Shown here one piece after another: positions 50,700-59,682 of a stretch of 64,000 nt of DNA. Position 1 is the stretch's first letter. Every line of letters starts with the position of its first letter. A program made the position numbers and the translations under genes. Origin of the DNA: Thalassospira lucentensis MCCC 1A00383 = DSM 14000 (GTDB lineage Bacteria > Pseudomonadota > Alphaproteobacteria > Rhodospirillales > Thalassospiraceae); the NCBI RefSeq assembly GCF_000421265.1, contig NZ_ATWN01000004.1, positions 186,001 to 250,000 on the forward strand, given 5' to 3'. Below the pieces are notes generated by a model. That model searched no databases. It saw only the letters and a list, made by a program, of their open reading frames with translations, and was not told the DNA's origin.

Positions 50700-51731
50700 T
50701 CACTTCCCGTGAAGGGCGGTGTGCAGATACTGTCCGGCCTGGGCAATCGCGCCTTTGGCGGCCGGGGTGTCAGCCAGTACATTGAGCATGACAAAGTCGT
50801 GGATCGTACCGTTATAGCGGGTCACGGTCACATCAACGCCAGCCTGTGACAGTTTCCGGGCATAGGCTTCGCCTTCGTCACGCAGAACATCATTTTCAGC
50901 CGTGATCACGAGTGCTGGTGCCTGACCAGAAAGTTGTTCAGATGTTGCATGGATCGGGGTGATTTTCGGATCCGTGCGATCAATTCCTTCGGGCAGATAC
51001 TGGTTCCAGAACCAGTCCATTGCCGGTTTGGTCAACCACGGGCCATTGGCAAACTCGGTATAAGAGCCATTGTCAAAATCGGCATCGGTGACCGGATAAA
51101 ACAGGACCTGTGCCGAGATGTCCGGCCCGCCGCGTTCCTGTGCCAACAGGGAGACGACCGCTGTCATATTGCCACCAACACTGTCGCCGGCAATCGCCAG
51201 ACGGGTCGGGTCAACATTAAGCTGTTCGCTGTGCTCGGCGACATATTTGGTCACCGCATAATCCTGTTCGATGGCGACCGGATAGTGGGCCTCGGGGGAG
51301 CGTTCATAATCAACAAACACAAGGGCTGCATTGGCACGGACAGAGAGTTCACGCACCAGTCGGTCATGGGTGCCAGTATCGCCCATTACCCAGCCAGCCC
51401 CGTGGAAATACACAATCACCGGCAGGCGGTCGGTATTGCCCTGTGGGCGGATGATCCGGACCTTGGTCGCACCCGTCGGGCCAACGGCAAAGGTGGTGTC
51501 GGTGATGTCAACGGCCGGTTTGGCAATCTCGCCGGACTGGGCACCCGACAGAACGTCGCGGGCCTCGGCCGGGGTCAGGGTGTAAATCGCCGGGCCACCT
51601 GATGCCGACAGGGCATCGATGAATTTCTGGGTGGTGGGTTCAAGAACCGGGTCGGCCAGTGCGGTGGTGGCAGACAGGGCGGTGGTCAAGGCAATCGCAG
51701 CAGAAGCAACTTTGGTTTTCAGCGGGCTCAT
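50700..51731 (-). CDS. Exported alpha/beta hydrolase, HSL family
   Basis: A 343-residue hydrolase with a clear signal peptide (about 1-26, ending ATTALA), so it is periplasmic or secreted. The oxyanion motif is YFHGAGWVMGD, close to the HGGG motif of the hormone-sensitive-lipase family. The nucleophile elbow is GDSVGGNM. The acid is in VITAENDVLRDEG and the histidine in GTIHDFVML, so the catalytic triad is complete. It lies between the two dyad operators' promoter and ohr. Alpha/beta hydrolases next to OhrR are known in some proteobacteria and may handle lipid or ester hydroperoxides. Confidence 0.88.
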   Translation of the reverse strand: MSPLKTKVASAAIALTTALSATTALADPVLEPTTQKFIDALSASGGPAIYTLTPAEARDVLSGAQSGEIAKPAVDITDTTFAVGPTGATKVRIIRPQGNTDRLPVIVYFHGAGWVMGDTGTHDRLVRELSVRANAALVFVDYERSPEAHYPVAIEQDYAVTKYVAEHSEQLNVDPTRLAIAGDSVGGNMTAVVSLLAQERGGPDISAQVLFYPVTDADFDNGSYTEFANGPWLTKPAMDWFWNQYLPEGIDRTDPKITPIHATSEQLSGQAPALVITAENDVLRDEGEAYARKLSQAGVDVTVTRYNGTIHDFVMLNVLADTPAAKGAIAQAGQYLHTALHGK

Positions 51732-51807
51732 GATTTCGATCCTTTTAAGGGGCCGTCTTAACCGGCCGGTGTTTCGTTTTGATGATTGTGTTATCGCATA
51801 CGATTTA

Positions 51808-51819
51808 ATCGTGAACGAT
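51808..51819. promoter_or_regulatory. Candidate OhrR operator 1
   Basis: ATCGT-GA-ACGAT, a 5-bp dyad in the gap between the divergent hydrolase and MarR/OhrR genes. It shares its arms with the second site at 51865, and a related half site (ACGATT) lies just left of it. Confidence 0.5.
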
Positions 51820-51864
51820 ATAAAAATGAGAATGCCAGCTATGCGAATAAATCGTTTGTAATTT

Positions 51865-51878
51865 AATCGTGTACGATT
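51865..51878. promoter_or_regulatory. Candidate OhrR operator 2
   Basis: AATCGT-GT-ACGATT, a perfect 6-bp dyad 46 bp from the first. The flanks are A+T-rich. Its position upstream of the hydrolase and of the regulator fits autoregulation and repression of the hydrolase/ohr unit. Confidence 0.55.
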
Positions 51879-52006
51879 TAAATTAATCGGCTTTGAGTCG
51901 TATAGCAGTTGCCGGTGCGGGTCTGTCTGGTCATTTTTGGTGACCTGTACAGCCCGGATTTCCCAGCATCAGGTCGGCCGGATATTTCAAAAACGGGATG
52001 AAGCCA

Positions 52007-52465
52007 ATGGATGACGCGTCAAAAGAAGACTTTCTGGATCTTGAAAAGTTTCTGTGCTTTTCGGTATATGCGGCCAGCCATGCCTTTAACCGCATCTATA
52101 AACCGCTGCTTGATCGGCTTGGCCTGACCTATCCGCAATATCTGGTGATGGTCAGCCTGTGGCAGGAAGACGATCAATCGGTGCGCAGCATCGGGCAAAA
52201 GATGTTTCTTGAGTCCAGCACGCTGACCCCGCTTCTTAAGCGGCTTGAGGCAAATGGCCTCGTCGTGCGCAAGCGTGATCCGGAAGACGAACGTTCGGTG
52301 CGGGTGCGCTTAAGCAATGAAGGCAAGGCATTGCGTGAAAAGGCCGAGGAAATCCCGGCCTGCATCCTTGATGCGACCGGGCTCGACATTGAAACCGCAA
52401 AACGGTTGAACCGTGATTTACAGGAACTTCGCACGCAGCTTGAAAGTGGTGCGAAGAAGCTTTAA
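52007..52465 (+). CDS. ohrR: MarR-family organic peroxide sensor OhrR, 2-Cys type
   Basis: A 152-residue MarR-family repressor. Cys17 in LEKFLCFSVY is followed by Tyr31 and Tyr42 at exactly the spacing of the sensing cysteine and its two tyrosines in OhrR proteins. A second cysteine (Cys119, EEIPACILDA) places it in the 2-Cys type, which forms an intersubunit disulfide on oxidation. The winged helix contains SVRSIGQKMFLESSTLTPLL and RDPEDERSVRVRL. Chosen start: ATG 52007 with GGGA 9 nt upstream; ATG 51998 is an alternative. It is divergent from the hydrolase/ohr unit. Confidence 0.92.
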   Translation: MDDASKEDFLDLEKFLCFSVYAASHAFNRIYKPLLDRLGLTYPQYLVMVSLWQEDDQSVRSIGQKMFLESSTLTPLLKRLEANGLVVRKRDPEDERSVRVRLSNEGKALREKAEEIPACILDATGLDIETAKRLNRDLQELRTQLESGAKKL

Positions 52466-52470
52466 CGGAC

Positions 52471-52902
52471 CTAGGACGCCTGTGCCTTCTTACGGTCGCG
52501 GTGATAGGTCAGCGCCCAGCCAAGGGCGGTTTTAAGTGCTGCTTCGGGCAGGGGGGTGCTGATCGGTAAAATGATCGCCCGATTGCCCTCGCAAGCAAGA
52601 TCGGCTGATAAAAGACTGCGTGTGCGGTCAATCAGGTCGGTCTTGCAATCAAAGAACACCATCACCTGATTTGGGGACTTTTCCTTCCAGTCGGCGCGGA
52701 TGGTGATACCCGATCCTGATTTTGCTCGCCATGCCGGTTCACCCCATTTCAGGCTTTCGTCCAGCGTGCCGATACTTGCCTCATCCCCGGCGATCTCAAA
52801 GATCCAGCGCCGGAGGGTCAGAAGCATCTGACGCGGTTTGTCGGGATATGTGGCAAATTTCGCCGCCACATCGGTGGTGGCGAAATCAGGGGGCATCACC
52901 AT
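52471..52902 (-). CDS. DUF1801 family protein
   Basis: A protein of about 143 residues of the DUF1801 family (YdhG-like), with YPDKPRQMLLTLRRWIFEIA, LDESLKWGEPAWRA and the C-terminal ALGWALTYHRDRKK. These small proteins share the fold of the frataxin-like CyaY/MmcQ group, and no activity is established. ATGs at 52908, 52902 and 52896 are all in frame; 52902 has the best spacing to GGAAAG. It is convergent with ohrR, only 5 bp apart. Confidence 0.8.
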   Translation of the reverse strand: MVMPPDFATTDVAAKFATYPDKPRQMLLTLRRWIFEIAGDEASIGTLDESLKWGEPAWRAKSGSGITIRADWKEKSPNQVMVFFDCKTDLIDRTRSLLSADLACEGNRAIILPISTPLPEAALKTALGWALTYHRDRKKAQAS

Positions 52903-52923
52903 AATCATTCTTTCCGTGCTGAG

Positions 52924-53331
52924 TTACATGCTGCCTATCTGGTTGCTCAGGGTTTGTATCAGCAACCAGACACCGACCACGACAAAGGTAAGATGCTGCA
53001 TCAAGACCGCTGGTGCGACCAGGCTTCTCATTGATCGTGCAAGAGTGCCAATGGCATGAAGGGCACGGGCGACAAACAGAATAAGTGCAACCAACCAAAT
53101 GGTGGTTGAGGTTGCAAGCACCGCCTCAAGGGCCAGAACAAGCAGAATGCACATCGGGGCATTTTCGATGAAATTGCCGTGCGCGCGGATACGGCGGCGC
53201 AACACCAGATCATCGCCATCGCCATGGGCAAGGCGGAGTTCAAGGCGGCGCAGGGAAACGTACAGGCTTAACGCTGTCAGCATCAATGCAAAAAGTGCGG
53301 TCAGGCAGATCGTCACGGGAAGCGGCAACAT
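52924..53331 (-). CDS. MAPEG-family membrane protein
   Basis: A 135-residue protein with four predicted membrane helices. It carries the MAPEG signature RAHGNFIENAPMCILLVLAL (RxxxNxxE). Members are related to microsomal glutathione S-transferases and act on lipophilic or peroxidised compounds, which would fit the nearby organic-peroxide genes. The ATG at 53331 has AAGGAC upstream. It is probably in one transcript with the DUF1801 gene. Confidence 0.88.
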   Translation of the reverse strand: MLPLPVTICLTALFALMLTALSLYVSLRRLELRLAHGDGDDLVLRRRIRAHGNFIENAPMCILLVLALEAVLATSTTIWLVALILFVARALHAIGTLARSMRSLVAPAVLMQHLTFVVVGVWLLIQTLSNQIGSM

Positions 53332-53414
53332 GATGCGGTGTCCTTGTGTGGATGGGGCGAAATGGTTGCGGCAATTCAACCACCGAATGGTTCAGGTATC
53401 AACAAAATGAAAAA

Positions 53415-53439
53415 GGCGGCACCGTCACATGGTGCCGCC
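53415..53439 (-). terminator. Terminator of the chemoreceptor gene
   Basis: GGCGGCACC (53415-53423) pairs with GGTGCCGCC (53431-53439). On the minus strand the hairpin is followed by five T, placing it after the gene ending at 53464. Confidence 0.85.
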
Positions 53440-53463
53440 CTGATAAAATGTTTGGTCCTGACC

Positions 53464-55539
53464 TTAGATATTGCGCAGGCGATCAAGGAAGTTTCTGACC
53501 TGTTCGTCAAGGTTGCGCGCTTCTTGTGCCAGTTGGGTTGCCCCGGCCTGGACATTTGATGCGGCATCCCCGGTTTCGCGCGATGTATTGCGCACGATTC
53601 CGATGGAGGAGGATACTTCGTTTGTCCCCGCTGCGGCCTGTTGAATGTTGCCAGAAATTTCGGCGGTGGCCGCCCCTTGTTGTTCAACCGCCGATGCAAT
53701 GGCCGTGGCAATTTCATTGATGCTTGAAATCGTTTCGGTGACCCGGCCAATTGCCCCGACGGTATTGTGGGTTTCTGACTGGATCGAGCCGATTTGCTGG
53801 GCGATTTCATCGGTGGCCTTGGCCGTCTGATTGGCAAGGTTTTTGACTTCTTGTGCGACCACGGCAAACCCTTTTCCCGCTTCACCGGCACGGGCGGCCT
53901 CAATCGTGGCGTTCAGAGCCAAAAGGTTGGTCTGGGCTGCGATATCACTGATCAGGCTGACGACTTCGCCAATGCGATCGGCTGCCTCGGCAAGGCCGGT
54001 CACCATGGTGTTGGCATTGGATGCCTCGGTCACGGCGGTATTGGTGATGTCCGATGACTTTGCCACCTGGGAGCTGATTTCCTGAATGGAGGCAGACAGT
54101 TCTTCTGTGGCCGATGCGACGGTTTGAACGTTTGCACTGGCCTCATCGGCGGCTGCGGCAACGACAACGGCCTGTTCGGAACTTTGATCGGCCGCCGTAC
54201 GCATCCGACGCGAGACCTGTTCCATGTTTTCGGCACTGTCAGACACATTGACAACAATACCGCCGACAGACTTTTCAAACTCGTCGGCCATCTGATGGCG
54301 GGTCCGGTTGCGTTCATCGCTGGCACGTTTTTCGGCGTCGAGCTTTTCCCGTTCGGCTTTTTGCATGCCAGCCGATGCTTCCTTGAACGATTCAAGTGCC
54401 TTGGCAATTGCACCGATTTCATCGGATCGATCCAGATAGGGAATCTGGACGGAAAAATCACCCTGTTGCAGATGGTCAATAACACCCGCCACACGGGTCA
54501 TCGGACGGGCAACAAGACCTTTGGTTAAGAACAGAATGACGCCAATCACAATCACCAACAAGACCACCCCGCCAATCAAGGTCGCGTTGCGCAGGTCATC
54601 GGCCGGGGCGAAAACGGTGGCCAGCGGTACATTGACAACCACACCCCACTTGTTCGGGTATCCGTCAATTTCGACGGGCACAATCATGTGCATGGTCGTG
54701 GCGTCATCAATTCGGCGCGGTTCGCCCGACTGCATGGCATCTAGAATGGCAGTCTGAATCGCGTCACCCGGATCAAGTTTGGTGCCGCGAATGTCGGCAT
54801 TTTCATGTGCAACCCATGTGCCTTGCGCGGACACAAGATTGACCGTGCCGGTACCAAACGGGGTCAGTTCGGCAAACCGTTCCGACAGGGCGTTGAGTTC
54901 AAGATCGGCACCGAGAACACCAAGGAACTTTCCGGTCTGATCCTGCACCGGATAGACGAATGAGGTCAAAACCACGTCGCGTCCCTGAATGTCATAGGTG
55001 ATGGCATCGGTGACATAGGGCTGATTGGTGGCCTTGGGGGCGGTGTAGTATTCGTTTACTTCGGGGTTATCAAGACCGGTCAGGTGATAGGGCGTAATGC
55101 CATCCCCGAAGTTATAGTAATAGGTCACATATTGACCCGTCCCGTCGCCAAACGGTTCGCCTTCGCCCTTGTAATCTGCATCCTTGCCGTCAAGCGCGTT
55201 GGGTTCAAACCCCGACCATGCCCCGGCAAGGGACGGATTATCGATCAGGGTGCGGTTGAGGATTTCGTTATAGGCCGCGCGGTCTGTGCCGCCCTGTTCG
55301 CGAATGGCGCGAAACGCCCCGGCAAGGTTTTGCGCCACCGACATCCCGCCATTCAGAACGTGACCGGCCTGTTCGGCGTGGTAAAGCGCAACCGATCTGG
55401 CTTCACCAACGGTGAGTTCCTCGGTGGTGTTGCTGGTTTCAAGCGTTTGAAGAAAAATACCAACAATCAGGCAGGCGGCAATGGCAAGCGCACTGACAAG
55501 TGTCAATTTCGCGCCCAGCGACAGGTTAGAAAAGCGCAT
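53464..55539 (-). CDS. Methyl-accepting chemotaxis protein with dCache sensor
   Basis: A 691-residue chemoreceptor. It has an N-terminal membrane helix (about 13-35), then a periplasmic double-Cache domain to about residue 315 with [20 protein letters not shown] and [16 protein letters not shown], a second membrane helix ([17 protein letters not shown]), HAMP and a long coiled-coil signalling domain. The hairpin tip reads [20 protein letters not shown], the conserved MCP signature. The C-terminus has no CheR-binding pentapeptide (it ends FLDRLRNI). Ligands of dCache are often amino acids. The ATG at 55539 was chosen because upstream codons have no family match. Confidence 0.93.
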   Translation of the reverse strand: MRFSNLSLGAKLTLVSALAIAACLIVGIFLQTLETSNTTEELTVGEARSVALYHAEQAGHVLNGGMSVAQNLAGAFRAIREQGGTDRAAYNEILNRTLIDNPSLAGAWSGFEPNALDGKDADYKGEGEPFGDGTGQYVTYYYNFGDGITPYHLTGLDNPEVNEYYTAPKATNQPYVTDAITYDIQGRDVVLTSFVYPVQDQTGKFLGVLGADLELNALSERFAELTPFGTGTVNLVSAQGTWVAHENADIRGTKLDPGDAIQTAILDAMQSGEPRRIDDATTMHMIVPVEIDGYPNKWGVVVNVPLATVFAPADDLRNATLIGGVVLLVIVIGVILFLTKGLVARPMTRVAGVIDHLQQGDFSVQIPYLDRSDEIGAIAKALESFKEASAGMQKAEREKLDAEKRASDERNRTRHQMADEFEKSVGGIVVNVSDSAENMEQVSRRMRTAADQSSEQAVVVAAAADEASANVQTVASATEELSASIQEISSQVAKSSDITNTAVTEASNANTMVTGLAEAADRIGEVVSLISDIAAQTNLLALNATIEAARAGEAGKGFAVVAQEVKNLANQTAKATDEIAQQIGSIQSETHNTVGAIGRVTETISSINEIATAIASAVEQQGAATAEISGNIQQAAAGTNEVSSSIGIVRNTSRETGDAASNVQAGATQLAQEARNLDEQVRNFLDRLRNI

Positions 55540-55656
55540 CAAACCACATCCTTTTCGGCCTATGCTTTTGGGTGATATTAGAGATATGGATATGCATCCC
55601 AAAGTTTCAATAACTTGGTGAAAAGCACAAGCATTTCAGTCGCCCGGCCTACACTT

Positions 55657-55701
55657 TAGGATCTGAACCCATTTTAAACATTCAATTGGGTTCAGATCCT
55701 A
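55657..55701. repeat. 15-bp perfect inverted repeat upstream of the chemoreceptor gene
   Basis: Two arms of 15 bp, TAGGATCTGAACCCA (55657-55671) and TGGGTTCAGATCCTA (55687-55701), are exact reverse complements around a 15-base centre. They lie in the 215-bp gap before the chemoreceptor gene and after the response regulator gene, both on the minus strand. No T run follows, so it is not a typical terminator; it may be a protein-binding site, an RNA hairpin or an element remnant. Confidence 0.6.
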
Positions 55702-55754
55702 GGACCGGACCCGTCAGATAGCAGCCAATTTTAAGGCGTGGTGGGGAGAAGGAT

Positions 55755-58205
55755 TTATGAAATCTTACTGTTGGGCTTCTTTTTGGCTGCTTTGTCGGCA
55801 AAGATTGCATCCGCTGGAACGGGTTTGCTAAACAGGAAACCTTGCAGTTCGGTGCAGCCCATTTCGCGCAAGAAATAATACTGTTCTTCGGTTTCGACAC
55901 CTTCGACCGTGGTATGCAGGCCAAGCGAGCTTGCCATTGCCAGCATGGCCTCGACCAGGGCGACATCGTCGGCTTTGCCCGGAAGGCCTTTGACAAATGC
56001 CCGGTCGATTTTAATACGCTTGATCGGCAGGCTTTTGATCGAGCGCAAGCAAGAATACCCGGTGCCAAAATCATCAATGGCAAGCGAAACACCGACTTCG
56101 CGCAATTCGTGCAGCATGCGGATCATACTGGTTTCATCCTGAATCATGCTTTCGGTGATTTCGATTTCGAGATATTCCGCCGGCAATCCGGCAACAGCCA
56201 GTGCATGTTGCACCGTTTCGGCAAAGTTGGGCATCTTCAACTGACGGACCGACACGTTGACCGCCATGGTGATTTTCTGATCAAGCTCATCCTGCCAGCG
56301 CCGGGCCTGTAGGCAGGCTTCGCGCAGCACCCAGTCGCCGATTTCAATAATCAGGCCGCTTTGTTCGGCCACCGGGATGATTTCATGCGGGCCGAGCAAG
56401 CCACTTGTCGGATGGTTCCAGCGCAGAAGTGCCTCCACCCCGACAAGGTCGCCAGTATGGGCATTCATTTGTGGTTGGTAGTATAAAACCAGTTCGTTGT
56501 TTTCAAGCCCGCGCCGCAATTCCAGTGACCGGGTCATATAGCGGGTTGCGGTTTCCGTCATTTCCGACTGATAAAACGCATAGGTCCGCCGTCCGCGGTC
56601 TTTTGCCGCGTACATGGCGGTATCGGCCAGCCGGATCAGATCCTGTGGCGACAGGGCGTTATCAGGATACAGCGAAATCCCGATGCTGGCCGACAGGGTC
56701 AGTTCATGGCCGATAATGTAAAACGGGCGTTGCAGTTCATTGATGATCTTCATTGCAAGATTGGCCGCCGCCGTGGCGTTCTGGATGTTCTCACGGATGA
56801 TCATGAATTCGTCGCCACCAAGGCGTGCAATGGTATCGGCGCGCTCGGTAACCGCCTTGATCCGGGTTGAGGCGATCAGCAAAACCTGATCCCCGGCCGC
56901 ATGGCCCAGAGTGTCATTGATGTTTTTAAAATCATCAATATCAAGAAACAAACAGGCGACAAGTGCGCCAACGGGTTCGCTGCGTTCAATCGCACGGCTC
57001 AGGCGGTCGGTTGCCAACAACCGGTTGGGAAGGCTGGTCAGCCCGTCATACTGCGCAAGATAGTGCAGTTCTTGTTCGGCCTGACGGATGGCGGTGCGGT
57101 CCGATACGATGGCAACAAAATGGGTCAGTTCGCCGTCGTCGTCTTCAACCGCGATAATCTGTGTCGCCAGGGAAATCGGGTTACCCTGAATATTGCGGGT
57201 TTCGATGTCGCGGTGCCAATGGCGTCTGTGGCGCAATGTATGAAACAGGTCTTGATAAAAACCGGCTGAAAATTCCTCAGGGGCCAGGAAGTAGGGTGGT
57301 TTGTCCAGTGTGCCTTTGGGGCCTGTGCCGGTAATATGGTAGTAGGCCTTGTTGGCATTGGTGACATTAAGGTCCGGATCAAGGATCAGGATACCGTCCT
57401 GTGTCGTTTCATAGACAGCCATGGCTTCGCGCAACTTGTCATTGGTCATGCGCTGATCCGTGATGTCCTGCATCATGCCAATAATGCGGTGCGTGCCATT
57501 GCGGTCATTAGAAAATGATTTGCCGCGTGCGCGCAGCCAACGCTGCTCTTTATGTGCGTTGATGCTGCGGAATACGACATCGTAAAAATCACCGTGCTGC
57601 ACGGCATAGGTGAATGCCTTATGTACACTGTCGCGGTCCTCGGATTCCACCCGCTCAAGGAAGGCATCCCATGTTTCGGTCACTGTTTCGGTTTCCTGGG
57701 GTGTTTGGAAATTGCCAAGACCCGTGCTGTGCATTTCGCGCGTGTTGACATCAATTTCCCAGCAACTCATTTGAGCCGCGGACATCGCCAGCGACAGGCG
57801 TTGCTGACTTTCGCGCAGGGCCATTTCGGCAACCCGGCGTTCCAGTGCCATCTGTATCGTGGCATGCAGTTCGCGTTCAGAAAACGGCTTTAACAAGAAA
57901 CCATAAGGACGCGTTTTCTTGGCGCGCGCCAAGGTGGCATCTTCGGAGTGGGCCGAAAGATAAATCACCGGGATCATCAGATCGGGTGGAATGCCAGCCG
58001 CCGTTTCAATACCGTCAATGTCGCCATCAATGCGGATGTCCATCAAGATGATGTCAGGTGGATCGCGCTCAATCGCTTTGAGCGCGTCATAGCCAGCACT
58101 GTGCGCGGAGGTTCGATCATAGCCGAGTTTTTCAAGTTGCTTGCGCAAATGTAGCGCAATCACTCTTTCATCTTCGACGATCATGACATGAACCGTTTTT
58201 GGCAT
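55755..58205 (-). CDS. Response regulator with PAS, GGDEF and EAL domains
   Basis: An 816-residue output protein. The receiver domain (about 1-125) has the phosphorylation site Asp56 in IILMDIRIDG and acidic pocket IVEDE. Two PAS/PAC units follow (about 140-260 and 265-385). The GGDEF domain carries an intact ARLGGDEFMII, but the inhibitory site reads ERAD instead of RxxD. The EAL domain has GVEALLRWNHP and DDFGTGYSCLRSIKSLP. It should convert a phosphorelay signal into c-di-GMP synthesis or breakdown. The partner kinase gene ends 3 bp before its start, so the pair is clearly one operon. Confidence 0.94.
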   Translation of the reverse strand: MPKTVHVMIVEDERVIALHLRKQLEKLGYDRTSAHSAGYDALKAIERDPPDIILMDIRIDGDIDGIETAAGIPPDLMIPVIYLSAHSEDATLARAKKTRPYGFLLKPFSERELHATIQMALERRVAEMALRESQQRLSLAMSAAQMSCWEIDVNTREMHSTGLGNFQTPQETETVTETWDAFLERVESEDRDSVHKAFTYAVQHGDFYDVVFRSINAHKEQRWLRARGKSFSNDRNGTHRIIGMMQDITDQRMTNDKLREAMAVYETTQDGILILDPDLNVTNANKAYYHITGTGPKGTLDKPPYFLAPEEFSAGFYQDLFHTLRHRRHWHRDIETRNIQGNPISLATQIIAVEDDDGELTHFVAIVSDRTAIRQAEQELHYLAQYDGLTSLPNRLLATDRLSRAIERSEPVGALVACLFLDIDDFKNINDTLGHAAGDQVLLIASTRIKAVTERADTIARLGGDEFMIIRENIQNATAAANLAMKIINELQRPFYIIGHELTLSASIGISLYPDNALSPQDLIRLADTAMYAAKDRGRRTYAFYQSEMTETATRYMTRSLELRRGLENNELVLYYQPQMNAHTGDLVGVEALLRWNHPTSGLLGPHEIIPVAEQSGLIIEIGDWVLREACLQARRWQDELDQKITMAVNVSVRQLKMPNFAETVQHALAVAGLPAEYLEIEITESMIQDETSMIRMLHELREVGVSLAIDDFGTGYSCLRSIKSLPIKRIKIDRAFVKGLPGKADDVALVEAMLAMASSLGLHTTVEGVETEEQYYFLREMGCTELQGFLFSKPVPADAIFADKAAKKKPNSKIS

Positions 58206-58208
58206 TTA

Positions 58209-59270
58209 TCATTCGTCCTGTAAGGTGAATGTGATGTGAAAACGTGTCTCAGGGGACGTATCGATGGTGAGCTGTCCACCAATTTGATCGACAAGAAGTT
58301 CAATCAGCTGAAGACCCAAGCCGGAGCTTTTGCCGATGGAAAAATCGTCTGGAAGACCGTGCCCATTGTCAGAAATGCACAGTTCGACGTCACGATCACC
58401 ATGCATTTTGGTGGAAATCAGGATGTTACCGGCATGACCATCGCGAAACCCGTGTTTAAGCGCATTGGTGATTAACTCATTTGCAATCAGCCCGCATGGC
58501 ACAGCCTGATCAATGGCCAATTCCACCTCGGCCAGATCGCATTTGACGCGAACACGATCAAGATCAATGTTGTAGGCGGCAAGCAGTGACGAAACCAGAC
58601 TTTCACAGAAGTTGGCGAAATCAACCTTGGCCATATTTTCGCTTTGATACAGCGACTGGTGAATTTGCGCCATTGATCGCACGCGGTTGCAGCTGTCAAT
58701 CAGGGCATCGCGGGCTTGTTTGTCGGCAATCGAGGCTGTTTGCATGTCCAGCAGGCTGTGAATGATCTGAAGGTTGTTTTTGACCCGGTGGTGGACTTCA
58801 GAAAGCAGGGTTTCCTTTTCCTTGAGCGACCGGGCAATTTGTTCTTCGCGGTGTTTGCGTTCGGAAATGTCGGATATGGCGGCAAGGATCAGTTGACGAT
58901 TGCCGCTGGCAATTGGATTGAGGCCGATTTCGACGGGAAATTCGCTGCCGTCCTTGCGCAGGGCAAAAAGATCGCGCCCCGGTCCCATCGGACGGGCATT
59001 CGGGTTTTTGCCGTACGATCCGCGCAAATGCGGGTGACCTTCGCGAAAACGTGTTGGCACAAGCATCTCTATCGCCTGACCGAGCAGTTCGGATCGGGCA
59101 TACCCAAAAATGATTTCGGTTTGCGCATTGACCATTTCCATGCGGCCTTCGGCACTGATCAAGATCATCGCATTGGGGGCGTATTCAACAACGCGTTCAA
59201 ATCGCTGATCAGCACTATTTGCTGGTATTGCGTCTATTTCGTCCGGCAAAACCTTGTCGCTGTGCGACAT
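58209..59270 (-). CDS. PAS sensor histidine kinase, HisKA_2 type
   Basis: A 353-residue soluble kinase. The PAS domain (about 25-140) includes MVNAQTEIIFGYARSELLGQ. The phosphoacceptor region reads EVHHRVKNNLQIIHSLLDMQ, the HisKA_2 (HWE-like) signature with H160 as the likely site. The ATPase part has VPCGLIANELITNALKHGF and DNGHGLPDDF. No membrane helix, so it senses a cytoplasmic cue. It is the first gene of a two-gene unit with the REC-PAS-GGDEF-EAL protein, its natural phosphorylation target. Confidence 0.93.
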   Translation of the reverse strand: MSHSDKVLPDEIDAIPANSADQRFERVVEYAPNAMILISAEGRMEMVNAQTEIIFGYARSELLGQAIEMLVPTRFREGHPHLRGSYGKNPNARPMGPGRDLFALRKDGSEFPVEIGLNPIASGNRQLILAAISDISERKHREEQIARSLKEKETLLSEVHHRVKNNLQIIHSLLDMQTASIADKQARDALIDSCNRVRSMAQIHQSLYQSENMAKVDFANFCESLVSSLLAAYNIDLDRVRVKCDLAEVELAIDQAVPCGLIANELITNALKHGFRDGHAGNILISTKMHGDRDVELCISDNGHGLPDDFSIGKSSGLGLQLIELLVDQIGGQLTIDTSPETRFHITFTLQDE

Positions 59271-59490
59271 TGGTGGAACCTCAAAACTGCTCTGATACTT
59301 GAATTTACGTATTCATCGTCACTAACATATTCACGTTTGGTGCTTTCCTGCCCCGGAGTTTTGGGCGCCTGACAAGGACAGTGTTCGATAGCAGAGACTT
59401 TTGGCACCTTAGCTGCATATTTGCGGTCGTGGCGGTGAATTCAACTACACTTTAGTGTGGGATTTTTGCAATTTAAGAGGAAAATAGCCT

Positions 59491-59577
59491 ATGAGAATAC
59501 ATGCTCAGAGAACGGTATCCGGTATGTCGCACGTCGCGGGTCATTTGGCAGCCATGCGCAACAGATGCTTGATCTGA
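59491..59577 (+). CDS. Candidate 28-residue leader peptide upstream of lysS
   Basis: A short frame with ATG at 59491 and TGA at 59575-59577, preceded by a strong ribosome binding site (AAGAGGAAAAT). It encodes MRIHAQRTVSGMSHVAGHLA followed by AMRNRCLI. It is rich in His, Arg and Met and has no lysine codon, so it is not a simple lysine attenuator. It lies in the 412-bp region between the divergent kinase gene and lysS, 105 bp before the lysS start. A GTGCG/CGCAC pair follows it. Translation is not proven. Confidence 0.4.
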   Translation: MRIHAQRTVSGMSHVAGHLAAMRNRCLI

Positions 59578-59682
59578 GGTGTGGTGCGGTATAGCTTCGC
59601 GCACGCACGGGATCCGGGTGACCCTGCGCCGTCAAGATTTCCAAAGAATTCAACGATCCAACTGACAAACAAGGTTTCAAAA

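Noticed and set aside
55657-55701. Ordinary intrinsic terminator for the response regulator gene
   Set aside because: The hairpin lies upstream of the chemoreceptor and downstream in no gene's reading direction with a T run; the loop is large.
59271-59490. tRNA or T-box element in the lysS leader
   Set aside because: No cloverleaf or T-box core could be found; only a small ACACT/AGTGT hairpin at 59447-59458.
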